From assembly GCF_012849095.1 (NCBI RefSeq), contig NZ_CP051680.1, forward strand, positions 7,923,001-7,987,000: a stretch of 64,000 nucleotides of DNA, given 5' to 3'. Both the position numbers and the translations under genes were made by a program. This stretch comes from Cohnella herbarum. GTDB taxonomy: Bacteria; Bacillota; Bacilli; Paenibacillales; Paenibacillaceae. Shown here piece by piece: positions 26,887-35,278 of this stretch (position 1 is the first letter of the stretch; the number at the start of each line of letters is the position of its first letter). The notes below the pieces were generated by a model. That model ran no database searches, was not told the origin of the DNA, and worked only from the letters and a program-made list of their open reading frames with translations.

Positions 26887-27867
26887 ATGGCGAGACCAAC
26901 TAAGAGTACAGTTGACTATTTCCCGCATTATATCAAAGCCGGAAGAACCTTATTCATCCTAGAAAATGACTATGGTAACGATGGTTATGCATTCTGGTTC
27001 AAGCTTCTTGAAGTGTTAGGTGACACCGAGGGAATGGCATTCCATTACGGAGATCAAGCCAATAAACGGTTCTTGTTGTCTAAGACTAGGGTTGATGAGG
27101 AGAAAGGAGTTAGCATCCTTGAGACACTCGCTCAACTGGGAACTATCGATAAGGACTTGTGGCAAGATCACCAAATCATATGGGTGCAGAACTTAGTAGA
27201 CAACGTGAAGGATGCATTCAAGAAGCGCATTGGTTCATTGCCTCATAAACCCGGAAATATAGTTTCTTCCACCGGAAACCATCATATAAGAGATGTTTCT
27301 GATACCGGAAACGACGATAATGATGCGTTTCCTCCGGAAGAAATCGGGAAAGAGAAAGAGAAAGAGAAAGAGAAAGAGAAAGTAAAGAGAAATGAAATTA
27401 AAGAAGATCCTTCCTCCCGAAATAAGAAAACCGCTTATTCCGAGGACAATGTTTATTATCAAATGTCTCTATATTTTCATTCGAAAATAATGGAGCATGC
27501 AGCGATTAATAAAGTCGATCACCTTATAAGAAACGTTAATATGCAGACGTGGGCAGATGACTTTTGTAAGATCGTTGAAATAGATAAGAGAGATACGAAG
27601 GAACTGCACAAAATCATTGATTGGAGTACGTCAGATTCATTCTGGCAAAAGAACATACTTTCTCCAGATAAGCTCAGGAAGAAATATATCGACCTAGCAA
27701 TAAAGATGAATTCCAACCCGAGCAATCATGGTTATCCCAAGAAGAAATCGAAGTTCGAAGATACAATGGATTTTCTTGATAAACAATTTAGAAAGGTGGA
27801 GCAGCATGAAGGAGACGGAAGTAATCAAGATTATGGCCATGATCACGACAGCTTACCCGAGCCGTGA
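26887..27867 (+). CDS. Phage-type replication protein (DUF4373/Lin1244-like, DnaD-like)
   Basis: A 326-residue replication initiator or replisome organiser. Residues about 1-110 match the Lin1244/Lin1753 N-terminal type (RPTKSTVDYFPHYIKAGRTL, then YGNDGYAFWFKLLEVLG). A Lys/Glu-rich linker (about 155-170) follows. The C-terminal part (residues about 190-285) resembles a DnaD-type helicase-recruiting domain. The next gene is a helicase loader, which supports the reading. It indicates the element can direct its own DNA replication start. Confidence 0.78.
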   Translation: MARPTKSTVDYFPHYIKAGRTLFILENDYGNDGYAFWFKLLEVLGDTEGMAFHYGDQANKRFLLSKTRVDEEKGVSILETLAQLGTIDKDLWQDHQIIWVQNLVDNVKDAFKKRIGSLPHKPGNIVSSTGNHHIRDVSDTGNDDNDAFPPEEIGKEKEKEKEKEKVKRNEIKEDPSSRNKKTAYSEDNVYYQMSLYFHSKIMEHAAINKVDHLIRNVNMQTWADDFCKIVEIDKRDTKELHKIIDWSTSDSFWQKNILSPDKLRKKYIDLAIKMNSNPSNHGYPKKKSKFEDTMDFLDKQFRKVEQHEGDGSNQDYGHDHDSLPEP

Positions 27868-28150
27868 GTGGGATGAAAAACAAACCAAGCTATGGGTTGA
27901 AATGTTAACCGGCACACCGTATTACATCGCTCAGGATAATGTCGTTGAGCACATCAAGACCAGTAAATTCCCTCCAACCATAGCTGAAGTGATTCAATAC
28001 GAACCTGAGATCAGTATGGATCCAGAAATATATCACCGAAATAAGCAAATAGCCCACCAACAATGGGTAGCTGCTGGAGGTGACCCAGAGGCGTTTATTT
28101 TTGGGGCTGATAAGCTGGATAAGAAGCTGAATAATAAGCTATTGAATTAG
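27806..28150 (+). CDS. Helicase loader/inhibitor, G39P-like
   Basis: A 114-residue protein starting at ATG 27806 behind AAAGGTGGAG, overlapping the end of the replication gene by 62 bases. MKETEVIKIMAMITTAYPS, WVEMLTGTPYYIAQDNVVEH and KFPPTIAEVIQ match the SPP1 G39P type that brings DnaB helicase to the origin. The larger frame from 27728 has no ribosome binding site. Together with the preceding gene it forms a phage-type replication module. Confidence 0.75.
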   Translation: MKETEVIKIMAMITTAYPSREWDEKQTKLWVEMLTGTPYYIAQDNVVEHIKTSKFPPTIAEVIQYEPEISMDPEIYHRNKQIAHQQWVAAGGDPEAFIFGADKLDKKLNNKLLN

Positions 28151-28193
28151 CAAGTTGCACAGTTAACGCAATACATCACGAAAGGATGAGCAC

Positions 28194-28607
28194 ATGGCAA
28201 CGAAATTGATCAAAGGACTAACTGCGGCTCAGAAAAAAGAACTTCAGCGAGTATGTGAGGACCTCTTCGAGCGCTATAGATACTTCAAATTGGTCGAGGC
28301 CGAAAATGACGCTTCTGGTAGATTAGATCTTAATGAATCGGCCTATGAGATAGAACAATCCGAACGGCGTAAAATGCTTATTCAACGCTTGGAACAAATT
28401 GTCGAGCGGCTCCCTTTGTCCGAAAAAGACATGATCAAGCTTAGATACATGGATTCAGACGAAGCAAGAGACTATCAGATTTATCAGATTGAACTTGGAA
28501 TTGCGGAAGGGACATATACAAAGATTCGGACCTCAGCGTTCTTTAAGTTAGCCGGTGCTTTCAAACTAGATTTTGGAGCAGATCCTATAGAGGTTCCTAA
28601 CATATAG
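28194..28607 (+). CDS. ArpU-family phage regulator, first copy
   Basis: A 137-residue protein like the ArpU family that controls late phage genes. The helical N-terminal part is followed by a sigma-like region (VERLPLSEKDMIKLRYMDSD) and a C-terminal helix (YTKIRTSAFFKLAGAFKL). In prophages ArpU genes usually precede the terminase genes; here none follow. A paralogue comes next. Confidence 0.72.
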   Translation: MATKLIKGLTAAQKKELQRVCEDLFERYRYFKLVEAENDASGRLDLNESAYEIEQSERRKMLIQRLEQIVERLPLSEKDMIKLRYMDSDEARDYQIYQIELGIAEGTYTKIRTSAFFKLAGAFKLDFGADPIEVPNI

Positions 28608-28622
28608 CGAGCGGGTGAATCT

Positions 28623-29078
28623 ATGGGGAAGAGCTCAGCGGCAGATGAACGGAAAGAGATTCAACGCATTATGGAGAGATATCTGGATACGTACCGCGAA
28701 TTTAAGTATCAGAAATTTGAGCGGAAAGAAGTTCAGATTACCGGCAGTTACGAAGTTCGGTATCACGGAAACACGAATGTTACCAGTGATTCGACGGCAG
28801 ATATCGCAGTATGGAACGTATTCACACAGCAACAGAGGCTAGATTACTGCGAGCGGGTTGAGAGAGTTGTCGATAAATTGTCAATCAAGGAGATGCGCCT
28901 TATCCGCTGTAGATATATGCAGCGTGAACCGATCTTGGACAAACAAGCCCAGCGGCAATTGCAAATGAGTAAATTTATTTACGCAAACAATCGAGATAGC
29001 GCATTTACAAATCTGCTTTCCAGGCTGCGCCTTGCAATTGAGGAAGTAGCTGAAATAGAGCAAGACCAAACCCAATAA
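28623..29078 (+). CDS. ArpU-family phage regulator, second copy
   Basis: A 151-residue paralogue of the preceding gene with the same layout, including DKLSIKEMRLIRCRYMQRE and the C-terminal NNRDSAFTNLLSRLRLAIEE. The N-terminal third differs and has an extra beta-like insertion (TGSYEVRYHGNTNVTS). Two ArpU-like genes in tandem are unusual and suggest separate targets. Confidence 0.65.
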   Translation: MGKSSAADERKEIQRIMERYLDTYREFKYQKFERKEVQITGSYEVRYHGNTNVTSDSTADIAVWNVFTQQQRLDYCERVERVVDKLSIKEMRLIRCRYMQREPILDKQAQRQLQMSKFIYANNRDSAFTNLLSRLRLAIEEVAEIEQDQTQ

Positions 29079-29096
29079 TGAGGGGAAGATTAATCA

Positions 29097-29564
29097 ATGA
29101 AACAGTCTATTAAAGATCTATTCGCATCGGTCACACTTGACGGAAAACCAATATCATTTTCCCAATTCTTGAAGGACAACGCAGGTAATTATGAGCTCTA
29201 CCAGGGCTACATCGGGAAGATGCTAGAGGCTGCTTCTGGACCCGACTTTCAATGGAGCGAAGTAGATGATTATGTCGGCCCGATTGCTCACGAGGTCATA
29301 AGCGAAGCATACGAGGCAGATCACGAGATATATCAGGATCTTGTGTTCGCGATTCAAGACGCTTATGACAGGCTGAAGGATAAACATCTGAAAAATCGTG
29401 GCTTCATGAACTTTGAGATTAAATTCACCGATCCGGATGCTGCCGAACAATTGGACATATTGGCAATGCATCTGCGGGATGGGTGGGTTATCGAGAAGAT
29501 CAAAAACGAGTCTCCCAACGAATGCCATCAATTCATGTTAATCCGTCCTGAGATTGACGATTGA
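29097..29564 (+). CDS. Hypothetical acidic protein
   Basis: A 155-residue acidic, soluble protein behind GAGGGGAAG. FEIKFTDPDAAEQLDILAMH and WVIEKIKNESPNECHQFML suggest a small alpha/beta fold. It is the last gene of the early operon before a 250-base gap. No family recognised. Confidence 0.55.
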   Translation: MKQSIKDLFASVTLDGKPISFSQFLKDNAGNYELYQGYIGKMLEAASGPDFQWSEVDDYVGPIAHEVISEAYEADHEIYQDLVFAIQDAYDRLKDKHLKNRGFMNFEIKFTDPDAAEQLDILAMHLRDGWVIEKIKNESPNECHQFMLIRPEIDD

Positions 29565-29815
29565 GCTTAATACCATGAAGCACGTCAGATAGCCCACCTA
29601 TCTAGGTTGTTTATTAAATATTTATATAGATATCTCCTTACTTATTTAGATTCTATATAAACAGAATAGTGAAGCCTTCCTGTGGTCGATTTGAGACGTT
29701 CTAAAGATAGTCTAGTGGGGTTAATGCTTATCGAAAGATTGATTCCTGTATGGCGCTCCTAGAGCATCAGGTGATGTATCTGGAATTATGTCAGTAATGA
29801 GGGGAGGTGATATAT

Positions 29816-30043
29816 ATGGAACCAAAGCAAGGTACAGTAACACTTAACTCAGCTAATCCGCGTGAGGCGCTGAAGAACTGGATCGAGAAGAATCCTACAC
29901 GTAAGGTTGTTGATCATTACTTCAGTGCAGGTATGAATCAAGTACACATCATGTGGGAGATCATTGATCCGAACAAACCGAGTGCGTCTGGTTATGAAAC
30001 GATTGTAGTAACAAGTGGTAACCTGCCAGGCTGGTTGGTCTAG
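29816..30043 (+). CDS. Hypothetical small protein
   Basis: A 75-residue protein from ATG 29816, well placed after AGGGGAGGTGAT; the GTG at 29807 falls inside that site. Likely beta-rich (KVVDHYFSAGMNQVHIMWEI). It is preceded by a CCTTCCTGTGGTCGA element at 29675-29689 that resembles leaders of other cargo genes here. Function unknown. Confidence 0.6.
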   Translation: MEPKQGTVTLNSANPREALKNWIEKNPTRKVVDHYFSAGMNQVHIMWEIIDPNKPSASGYETIVVTSGNLPGWLV

Positions 30044-30133
30044 ACTAGAGACGCGATAGCCTAAGCCATGTTAAGCGAAGCATCCAGCTAGCTATAGGTT
30101 ACATTGATCAAACGATTAGAGAGGAGGTAAGCC

Positions 30134-30472
30134 ATGTTTAGATTCCTATTGAGTTTATTTAAGAGATCTCCATTAACTCTAGGGCTATTGAAATCCAATC
30201 ATCCCGATGTGTACCAAGAAGCATTCAATGAGATTACCACAAAGGAACGCGAACGGATCCGAGATATTAATTCGATGAGGTATAGCAGGGATAGAGATAG
30301 GGTAGATGTAAGTGTCAAGATAGACCGAATCTTAGATAATGCTATATATACAGGAGCGTTAGCCACTGATATATCTATCGAAATATTGAACATTGTAGTT
30401 GAATACGATAAATCAAAAGTAATAGAGGATGACCTAGTAGCCATTCAGAATCGCATATGGTTCGGGTCTTAG
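30134..30472 (+). CDS. Hypothetical small protein
   Basis: A 112-residue protein behind a strong AGAGGAGGT. The N-terminal 12 residues are hydrophobic (MFRFLLSLFKRS) but too short for a membrane anchor. The rest is charged and helical. No recognised family. Confidence 0.55.
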   Translation: MFRFLLSLFKRSPLTLGLLKSNHPDVYQEAFNEITTKERERIRDINSMRYSRDRDRVDVSVKIDRILDNAIYTGALATDISIEILNIVVEYDKSKVIEDDLVAIQNRIWFGS

Positions 30473-30800
30473 TCTTAGCATCACATGAAGGCATAGGTGT
30501 ATGTACATCCTGTGTTGTAGTAGCGGGCGCGTGAGAGGGCGATGTGGCAGGGAAACAAGATGGTTCTGGAACAAAAAGGTACTGGGACAGCCCCAAAAGG
30601 AATGCGGGTGCGCGTGAGCCCGAAATCCCGCTAGATTTTATTTCAAAAAGATCCTTTCGCTTTCGTTGGTGGGTGTGGTACATGGGCAACTAATGAAAAT
30701 CGCTTCAAATTAAGCAGTTAAACTGGATTAGGACGATCAAAGCGGAAAAAGAAAGTAACGATAACTTAAGTAACGAAACATAAACGGAAGGAAGATAAGA
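30473..30800. other. Non-coding stretch with a GC-rich structured segment
   Basis: No credible gene. A GC-rich block at 30521-30633 is closed by complementary ends TAGCGGG and CCCGCTA, with inner GGGC/GCCC pairing and two CGCGTGAG copies (30528-30535 and 30611-30617 region). It stands out from the AT-rich surroundings and may encode a structured RNA. It is too long and lacks the loops for a tRNA. Confidence 0.4.
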
Positions 30801-31115
30801 ATGAATCATTATACAGAGCAACAACGAATTAATATGCTTGAAAGTTTTCGTACGAAAGTCAACAGCGATATGATCGATAAGGCCATTGCGAACGGGTTAA
30901 GTCCAGAAACTACAGCTATAGACATAGTGAAAGCGGGTTTACATCGTACTGAAGAAGAAATAGGTAACGAAATAGTCACAACAATGGTAGCTGAAGCGAA
31001 TAGGATCATGGCGAATCGACAAAAAAAGAATCATCATGCACCTACTCCTACTGGCGATTCTGATGTGGATGCAATCATTGAAGAAGCTTACCGTCTTCGG
31101 TCTAATAATCTCTAG
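30801..31115 (+). CDS. Hypothetical small helical protein
   Basis: A 104-residue helical protein behind GGAAGGA. It has TVEEI-like acidic helices (ATAIDIVKAGLHRTEEEIGN-type, residues about 35-60) and a basic, histidine-rich linker (RQKKNHHAP). Family unknown. Confidence 0.55.
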   Translation: MNHYTEQQRINMLESFRTKVNSDMIDKAIANGLSPETTAIDIVKAGLHRTEEEIGNEIVTTMVAEANRIMANRQKKNHHAPTPTGDSDVDAIIEEAYRLRSNNL

Positions 31116-31177
31116 CTATCGGACTTAATCACCTTGAAAATTAATAATAATCGTCAAAACATTAGGAGGTATTTACC

Positions 31178-31969
31178 TTGAAACATACATTTCAGCAAGC
31201 CATTACAGAATTTAATAGCGCAAATACTGTAATTAATTCGAGAGTCGCAGCCTTGAACTCCGAAATTAGGAAAAAGAAATCTGAACATGTGCAAGCTACT
31301 GAACGATACAAGCAGGCCATGATTGAAGACGCAGCAGGTACGAAGGAATATACGACCACAGAACTATCCGAACTAAAACAGAAAGCGGAGAATATCGCAC
31401 TCGATATTTCTACAGCGACTGAGAGACTGGAGATGCTCACTTCTGGAGCAAATTCCGGTAAAAAGGAAAAGCTACGGATCCTACTTGATGATGTAAAAAC
31501 GGCATGGAAACATGAAGTGGATGGTATTAACGATGATATAGACAAGGTGCAGTCGGAAGCTCGGGAACTTAGAGCACTTCTGACTCTAAAGATCGCAGAG
31601 GCCAACGTGTTCTATAAGAAAGCTCAGCAGGTTAAACAGGAATTAAATGCGGTGGAACATTCTGCGGGGTTGTCATATCAGGAACGAACCTCTAAATCTG
31701 GTGTTCCTGATGGGCCAAAACTTAAGCAAATCATTGGCAGTTCCTATCCTGTATTGGCTGTTGGAGACGAATGTATCGTCCCACGGGAGGACGAGTTGGA
31801 AAACGCATATCTCACCGGTGGATTACCCCTTTGGATTCAGCATTACGCGAATACTGGTGAACTTGTAACCGATAAAGAAGCACGTTCGTTATTGGAGAAA
31901 ATCAGTAAAACGGAGAATAAGCAGAAGGGAAAGAGCATATTAAGTCGATTGTTTCCCAATAAAACATAG
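31178..31969 (+). CDS. Coiled-coil protein of unknown function
   Basis: A 263-residue cytoplasmic protein with a long coiled coil (residues about 15-165) followed by a small C-terminal domain (GDECIVPREDELENAYLTGG, then WIQHYANTGEL). TTG start after TAGGAGG. Similar layouts occur in phage-encoded proteins of unknown role. A terminator-like hairpin follows. Confidence 0.6.
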   Translation: MKHTFQQAITEFNSANTVINSRVAALNSEIRKKKSEHVQATERYKQAMIEDAAGTKEYTTTELSELKQKAENIALDISTATERLEMLTSGANSGKKEKLRILLDDVKTAWKHEVDGINDDIDKVQSEARELRALLTLKIAEANVFYKKAQQVKQELNAVEHSAGLSYQERTSKSGVPDGPKLKQIIGSSYPVLAVGDECIVPREDELENAYLTGGLPLWIQHYANTGELVTDKEARSLLEKISKTENKQKGKSILSRLFPNKT

Positions 31970-31997
31970 TTTAGGTAAACATATAGTTTGACATTCC

Positions 31998-32030
31998 CCC
32001 GGAGACCTCAGTTTCCGGGATTTTCCTTTT
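31998..32030 (+). terminator. Terminator-like hairpin
   Basis: CCCGGA and TCCGGG pair around a 10-base loop and are followed by ATTTTCCTTTTT. Its 3' arm begins the 100-bp sequence that is duplicated before the third secreted protein gene. Confidence 0.6.
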
Positions 32031-32111
32031 TAACTCTTAAGTATACTGTCGGAAAATGTAGATTATCAGTCTTATAATTCCTGATTTTTCCTCGTATGAT
32101 TGGAACATTAC
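32012..32111 (+). repeat. Duplicated upstream sequence, copy 1
   Basis: About 100 bases before the first secreted protein gene match 34030-34129 at roughly 89 of 100 positions by eye, although the coding regions that follow start with unrelated domains. Contains TATAAT-like hexamers. Confidence 0.8.
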
Positions 32112-32133
32112 TTAACTAGGAGGCGGCTTTATA

Positions 32134-33186
32134 GTGAAAAAGAAAATTAGTTTTACAATTTTAGCTTTATTGGTAGTAATCACAACACTTTTTTCATCAG
32201 TCTCGTTCGCAGATTCTGCTATAGTTGGTCAACAATTACTGCAACCTGAAAGCGGCTGGAAGAGAATTGATGACTCAGATCCCTCTATTAAATATTCTTC
32301 AAACCGAGTGAGTGGAGGTACAACAGCTGCATTTAATAACACCTATAACCTTTTATTCCAAAATGAATCTGTTGAGTTTAAGTTTAAGGGAACTAAATTA
32401 CGAATAATAAACATGTACTATTATGCTAATCAATCAGACAATGTGAAAGTTTTGATTGACGGGGTGGAATATACATATAGCTGTGCCGGAGATGGTAGGG
32501 AGGTATGGCAGGTACTTGCATTTGAAAAACTAAATTTAACTGACACAATACATACTGTAAAAATAACAAATGCGCATGAAAACTCAAATTATCATATTTA
32601 TATGGATGCGATTGATATCGATGATTCTGGGTATGTATTAGATCCTGATTCAAATCCAACCACAGAAATTCCGGATTCAATTAGTAATTTAAGTGCTCAG
32701 TCCCATAATTCAAACATTAAACTGAGTTGGAATGCTGTCACCGGAGCAATTAGTTATATTGTTAAGAGGAGCACTACAGTTGGTGGTCCCTATACAGATA
32801 TTGCAAGTAATGTAACAGGCAATATATATTCAGACACGACTGCTGTTGTCGGGACAACCTATTACTACGTGGTAGTAGCCGTAAATTCAAACGGTCAGAG
32901 CGGATTATCTAATGAAGTTTCTGCAACTTTACAACCCATTTCTAACGGTAAAGCAATTCTGACTATTACCATGACAAATGGAAGTATTAAGGAATATGAT
33001 CTTTCACAGCAGCAATTAGATTCATTTATTACGTGGGTTGATGAGAAAGATAACGGTAACGGTCCTGAAAAATATAAGTTCGTTAAAACATGGAACAAAG
33101 GCCCGTTTAAGGCACGAAATGAATACGTGATATTTGATAAGATTCTTACTTTCAGTGTCGACGAGTACGATGTAGTAACTCAATAA
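32134..33186 (+). CDS. Secreted protein: beta-sandwich domain, Fn3 domain and shared C-terminal domain
   Basis: A 350-residue exported protein. A signal peptide ends near SVSFA (residue 26). Residues about 30-165 form a beta-rich domain that resembles carbohydrate-binding jelly rolls (FKFKGTKLRIINMYYY). Residues about 180-265 are a fibronectin type III domain (YIVKRSTTVGGPYTDIA, TYYYVVVAVNSNGQSG). The last 75 residues form the shared domain (YKFVKTWNKGPFKARNEYVI). No membrane or wall anchor is visible. Starts at GTG. It may act outside the cell on polysaccharide or a phage or cell surface (inference). Confidence 0.8.
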   Translation: MKKKISFTILALLVVITTLFSSVSFADSAIVGQQLLQPESGWKRIDDSDPSIKYSSNRVSGGTTAAFNNTYNLLFQNESVEFKFKGTKLRIINMYYYANQSDNVKVLIDGVEYTYSCAGDGREVWQVLAFEKLNLTDTIHTVKITNAHENSNYHIYMDAIDIDDSGYVLDPDSNPTTEIPDSISNLSAQSHNSNIKLSWNAVTGAISYIVKRSTTVGGPYTDIASNVTGNIYSDTTAVVGTTYYYVVVAVNSNGQSGLSNEVSATLQPISNGKAILTITMTNGSIKEYDLSQQQLDSFITWVDEKDNGNGPEKYKFVKTWNKGPFKARNEYVIFDKILTFSVDEYDVVTQ

Positions 33187-33223
33187 TAGGGCTTGATTAA
33201 TTATTTTTGAGGGGGTCTGCAGT

Positions 33224-33991
33224 TTGAATAAGATAAACAAGAAAATTGTTTCAATAGTTCTTAGTGCAGTTATGTTATTCACATTTGTTTCGAATGCGAG
33301 CGCTGCTGTAGTGGGCGACGTCCTACAAAATCCTGAGACGGGTTGGACAAGATATGATGAAACGGATTACAATTTTATTTACACTGGAGAGTCTTGGGGA
33401 TATACCTACGACAGTGCCTATTATGGAGGTTCAATAAAAATATTTGTTGGAACCAAGGGGAGCGTTAAGTTTAAATTTAAAGGAACGAAATTTAGGTTAA
33501 TAGCTAACTACAATACGGATAGACCTAATAGTGAAAGCAACAAGGTAATAATCGATGGGGAATACGATAGTGCATTTTCTGAATTCAATAGTTTAAATCA
33601 CCAAATCCTTGTGTTCGAGAAAACAGATCTTCCAGATATTGAGCACAATGTTGAGATTGATGTAAATGGTCTATTTTCACTGGATGCAATCGACATTGAT
33701 GATACTGGGACAATTCTTAACCCTGAAGATCCAGAACAACCTGCTCAAGGAAATCGAGCGCTCCTCACTATAACCATGACGAACGGACTTGAAAAGGAAT
33801 ACGATCTATCCATGGCTGAGGTTAATGCATTCATCTCCTGGTTCGACGCTAAAGATGCCGGCAGCGGTCCCGCAAAATATAAGTTCGTAAAAACGTGGAA
33901 CAAAGGGCCGTTTAAGTCACGCGCTGAGTACGTTATCTTCGATAAGATTCTTACATTCGATGTCGACGAGTACGATGTGACCTCTCCATAA
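33224..33991 (+). CDS. Secreted protein: beta-sandwich domain and shared C-terminal domain
   Basis: A 255-residue paralogue of the previous protein without the Fn3 domain. Signal peptide ends near SNASA. The first domain (residues about 30-165) parallels that of the first paralogue (GWTRYDETDYNFIYTG, FKFKGTKFRLIANY). The C-terminal domain (RALLTITMTNGLEKEYDLSM, YKFVKTWNKGPFKSRAEYVI) is nearly identical in all three. TTG start after GAGGGGGT. Confidence 0.8.
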   Translation: MNKINKKIVSIVLSAVMLFTFVSNASAAVVGDVLQNPETGWTRYDETDYNFIYTGESWGYTYDSAYYGGSIKIFVGTKGSVKFKFKGTKFRLIANYNTDRPNSESNKVIIDGEYDSAFSEFNSLNHQILVFEKTDLPDIEHNVEIDVNGLFSLDAIDIDDTGTILNPEDPEQPAQGNRALLTITMTNGLEKEYDLSMAEVNAFISWFDAKDAGSGPAKYKFVKTWNKGPFKSRAEYVIFDKILTFDVDEYDVTSP

Positions 33992-33997
33992 AAGATT

Positions 33998-34028
33998 AGC
34001 CCGGGGCTTCGGCTCTCGGGCTTTTTTT
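33998..34028 (+). terminator. Terminator after the second secreted protein gene
   Basis: AGCCCG and CGGGCT arms around a GGGCTTCGGCTCT loop, then a run of seven T. Confidence 0.85.
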
Positions 34029-34029
34029 A

Positions 34030-34129
34030 TTTCCGGGATTTTCCTTTTTAACTCTTTAGTATAATGTCGAAAAAAGTAGATTATCAGTCTTATAATTCCT
34101 TATGTTTCCTCGTACAATGGGGGCATTAC
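34030..34129 (+). repeat. Duplicated upstream sequence, copy 2
   Basis: Counterpart of 32012-32111, placed before the third secreted protein gene. It includes TATAAT at 34060-34065 and a TGTCGAA box at 34065-34071. Confidence 0.8.
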
Positions 34130-34147
34130 ATATTAGGGGGTTAATAA

Positions 34148-35173
34148 GTGAAAAAGGTTTTATTATTTCTAATGGGATTCGCATTAATAATCGGATTAAC
34201 AGCTCCAATAAAGTCTGTAAGTGCGTACTCAGAAGGATTATTGAATGGAAAGATTCTTGAAATTGGTCAGATTGACCCAATAGCCGGCGTTATCACTCCT
34301 TCAGGAAATACAACTAATTTAATTACAGATAATAGCGAAGGCACACTCTTCCAACTTTACTATGGAAACAATGCTGAAAATAAAGCGAAACAGTATGCTT
34401 GGTACACTTTTGATTCACCAGTTACACTTAACGCTTATAAAATTAAAGCCGATGGAAAGTTTTCAATAAGAGCGTTTGACGAAAATAATAATCAAATTAT
34501 GAGTATTGGGACTGAATTAGCCGGTAGTAATCATCTAGTTATAGACGGAACTCAACAAAATATTGGGGCTATCACAGGAGTGAAGACCGTTTTTATTTGT
34601 GCAGGAACGGAAAATTCGAATCCAAAGATATATGAGTTTGACGTTTTCTCTCGTCCACAGGCGCCAATTAATCTTAGCGCAACCGGCGGTAATAGCGTGG
34701 TTGACTTGTCATGGACTTCTACAGTCGGTGTGACAAACTATACACTAAAAAGATCAACGTCATCAGGTGGGCCATATACAACTATTGCAACTAATGTGAC
34801 TAACACATTCTATACTGACCCTAATGTTACAATCGGCACTACGTATTATTACGTTGTTGTAGCTGTTAATGTCATTGGCGAGAGCACACTATCAAATGAA
34901 GCATCTGCAACTCCCATAGCTCCGCCAAACCCCGGACGTGCACTCCTCACGGTCTACATATCCGGCGGTCAAATTAAGGAATACGATCTTAGCGCTACTG
35001 AACTTAACGCATTCATCTCATGGTATGATGCTAAAGATGCTGGTAGCGGTCCAGCTAAATACAAATTCGTGAAGACGTGGAACAAAGGACCGTTCAAAGC
35101 CCGGAGTGAATACGTGATCTTCGATAAAATCCTTACATTCGATGTGGACGAGTATGATGTTGTAAATCCATAG
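34148..35173 (+). CDS. Secreted protein: distinct N-domain, Fn3 domain and shared C-terminal domain
   Basis: A 341-residue exported protein. Signal peptide ends near SVSA (residue 26). Its first domain (residues about 30-175; AWYTFDSPVTLNAYKIKAD) is unlike those of the other two and resembles a discoidin-type sandwich. A fibronectin type III domain follows (residues about 176-258; YTLKRSTSSGGPYTTIA) and then the shared C-terminal domain (YKFVKTWNKGPFKARSEYVI). GTG start. A domain-swapped member of the family. Confidence 0.8.
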   Translation: MKKVLLFLMGFALIIGLTAPIKSVSAYSEGLLNGKILEIGQIDPIAGVITPSGNTTNLITDNSEGTLFQLYYGNNAENKAKQYAWYTFDSPVTLNAYKIKADGKFSIRAFDENNNQIMSIGTELAGSNHLVIDGTQQNIGAITGVKTVFICAGTENSNPKIYEFDVFSRPQAPINLSATGGNSVVDLSWTSTVGVTNYTLKRSTSSGGPYTTIATNVTNTFYTDPNVTIGTTYYYVVVAVNVIGESTLSNEASATPIAPPNPGRALLTVYISGGQIKEYDLSATELNAFISWYDAKDAGSGPAKYKFVKTWNKGPFKARSEYVIFDKILTFDVDEYDVVNP

Positions 35174-35179
35174 TAGATT

Positions 35180-35211
35180 AGCCCGTTGGCTTCGGCTGAC
35201 GGGCTTTTTTT
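35180..35211 (+). terminator. Terminator after the third secreted protein gene
   Basis: AGCCCGT and ACGGGCT arms around GGCTTCGGCTG, then a T run. Confidence 0.85.
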
Positions 35212-35278
35212 GCAGGGAAATCCTGTTAAACTGTCGAATATTGTTGAAACATTATCTTGTATTCTTGGAGGAATAATT

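Noticed and set aside
30521..30633. tRNA gene, because of the 7-bp complementary ends
   Set aside because: 113 bases with no T-loop or anticodon arm pattern and no CCA-end context; not a tRNA.
30375..30689. Minus-strand open frame covering the GC-rich block
   Set aside because: No ribosome binding site and no protein-like features.
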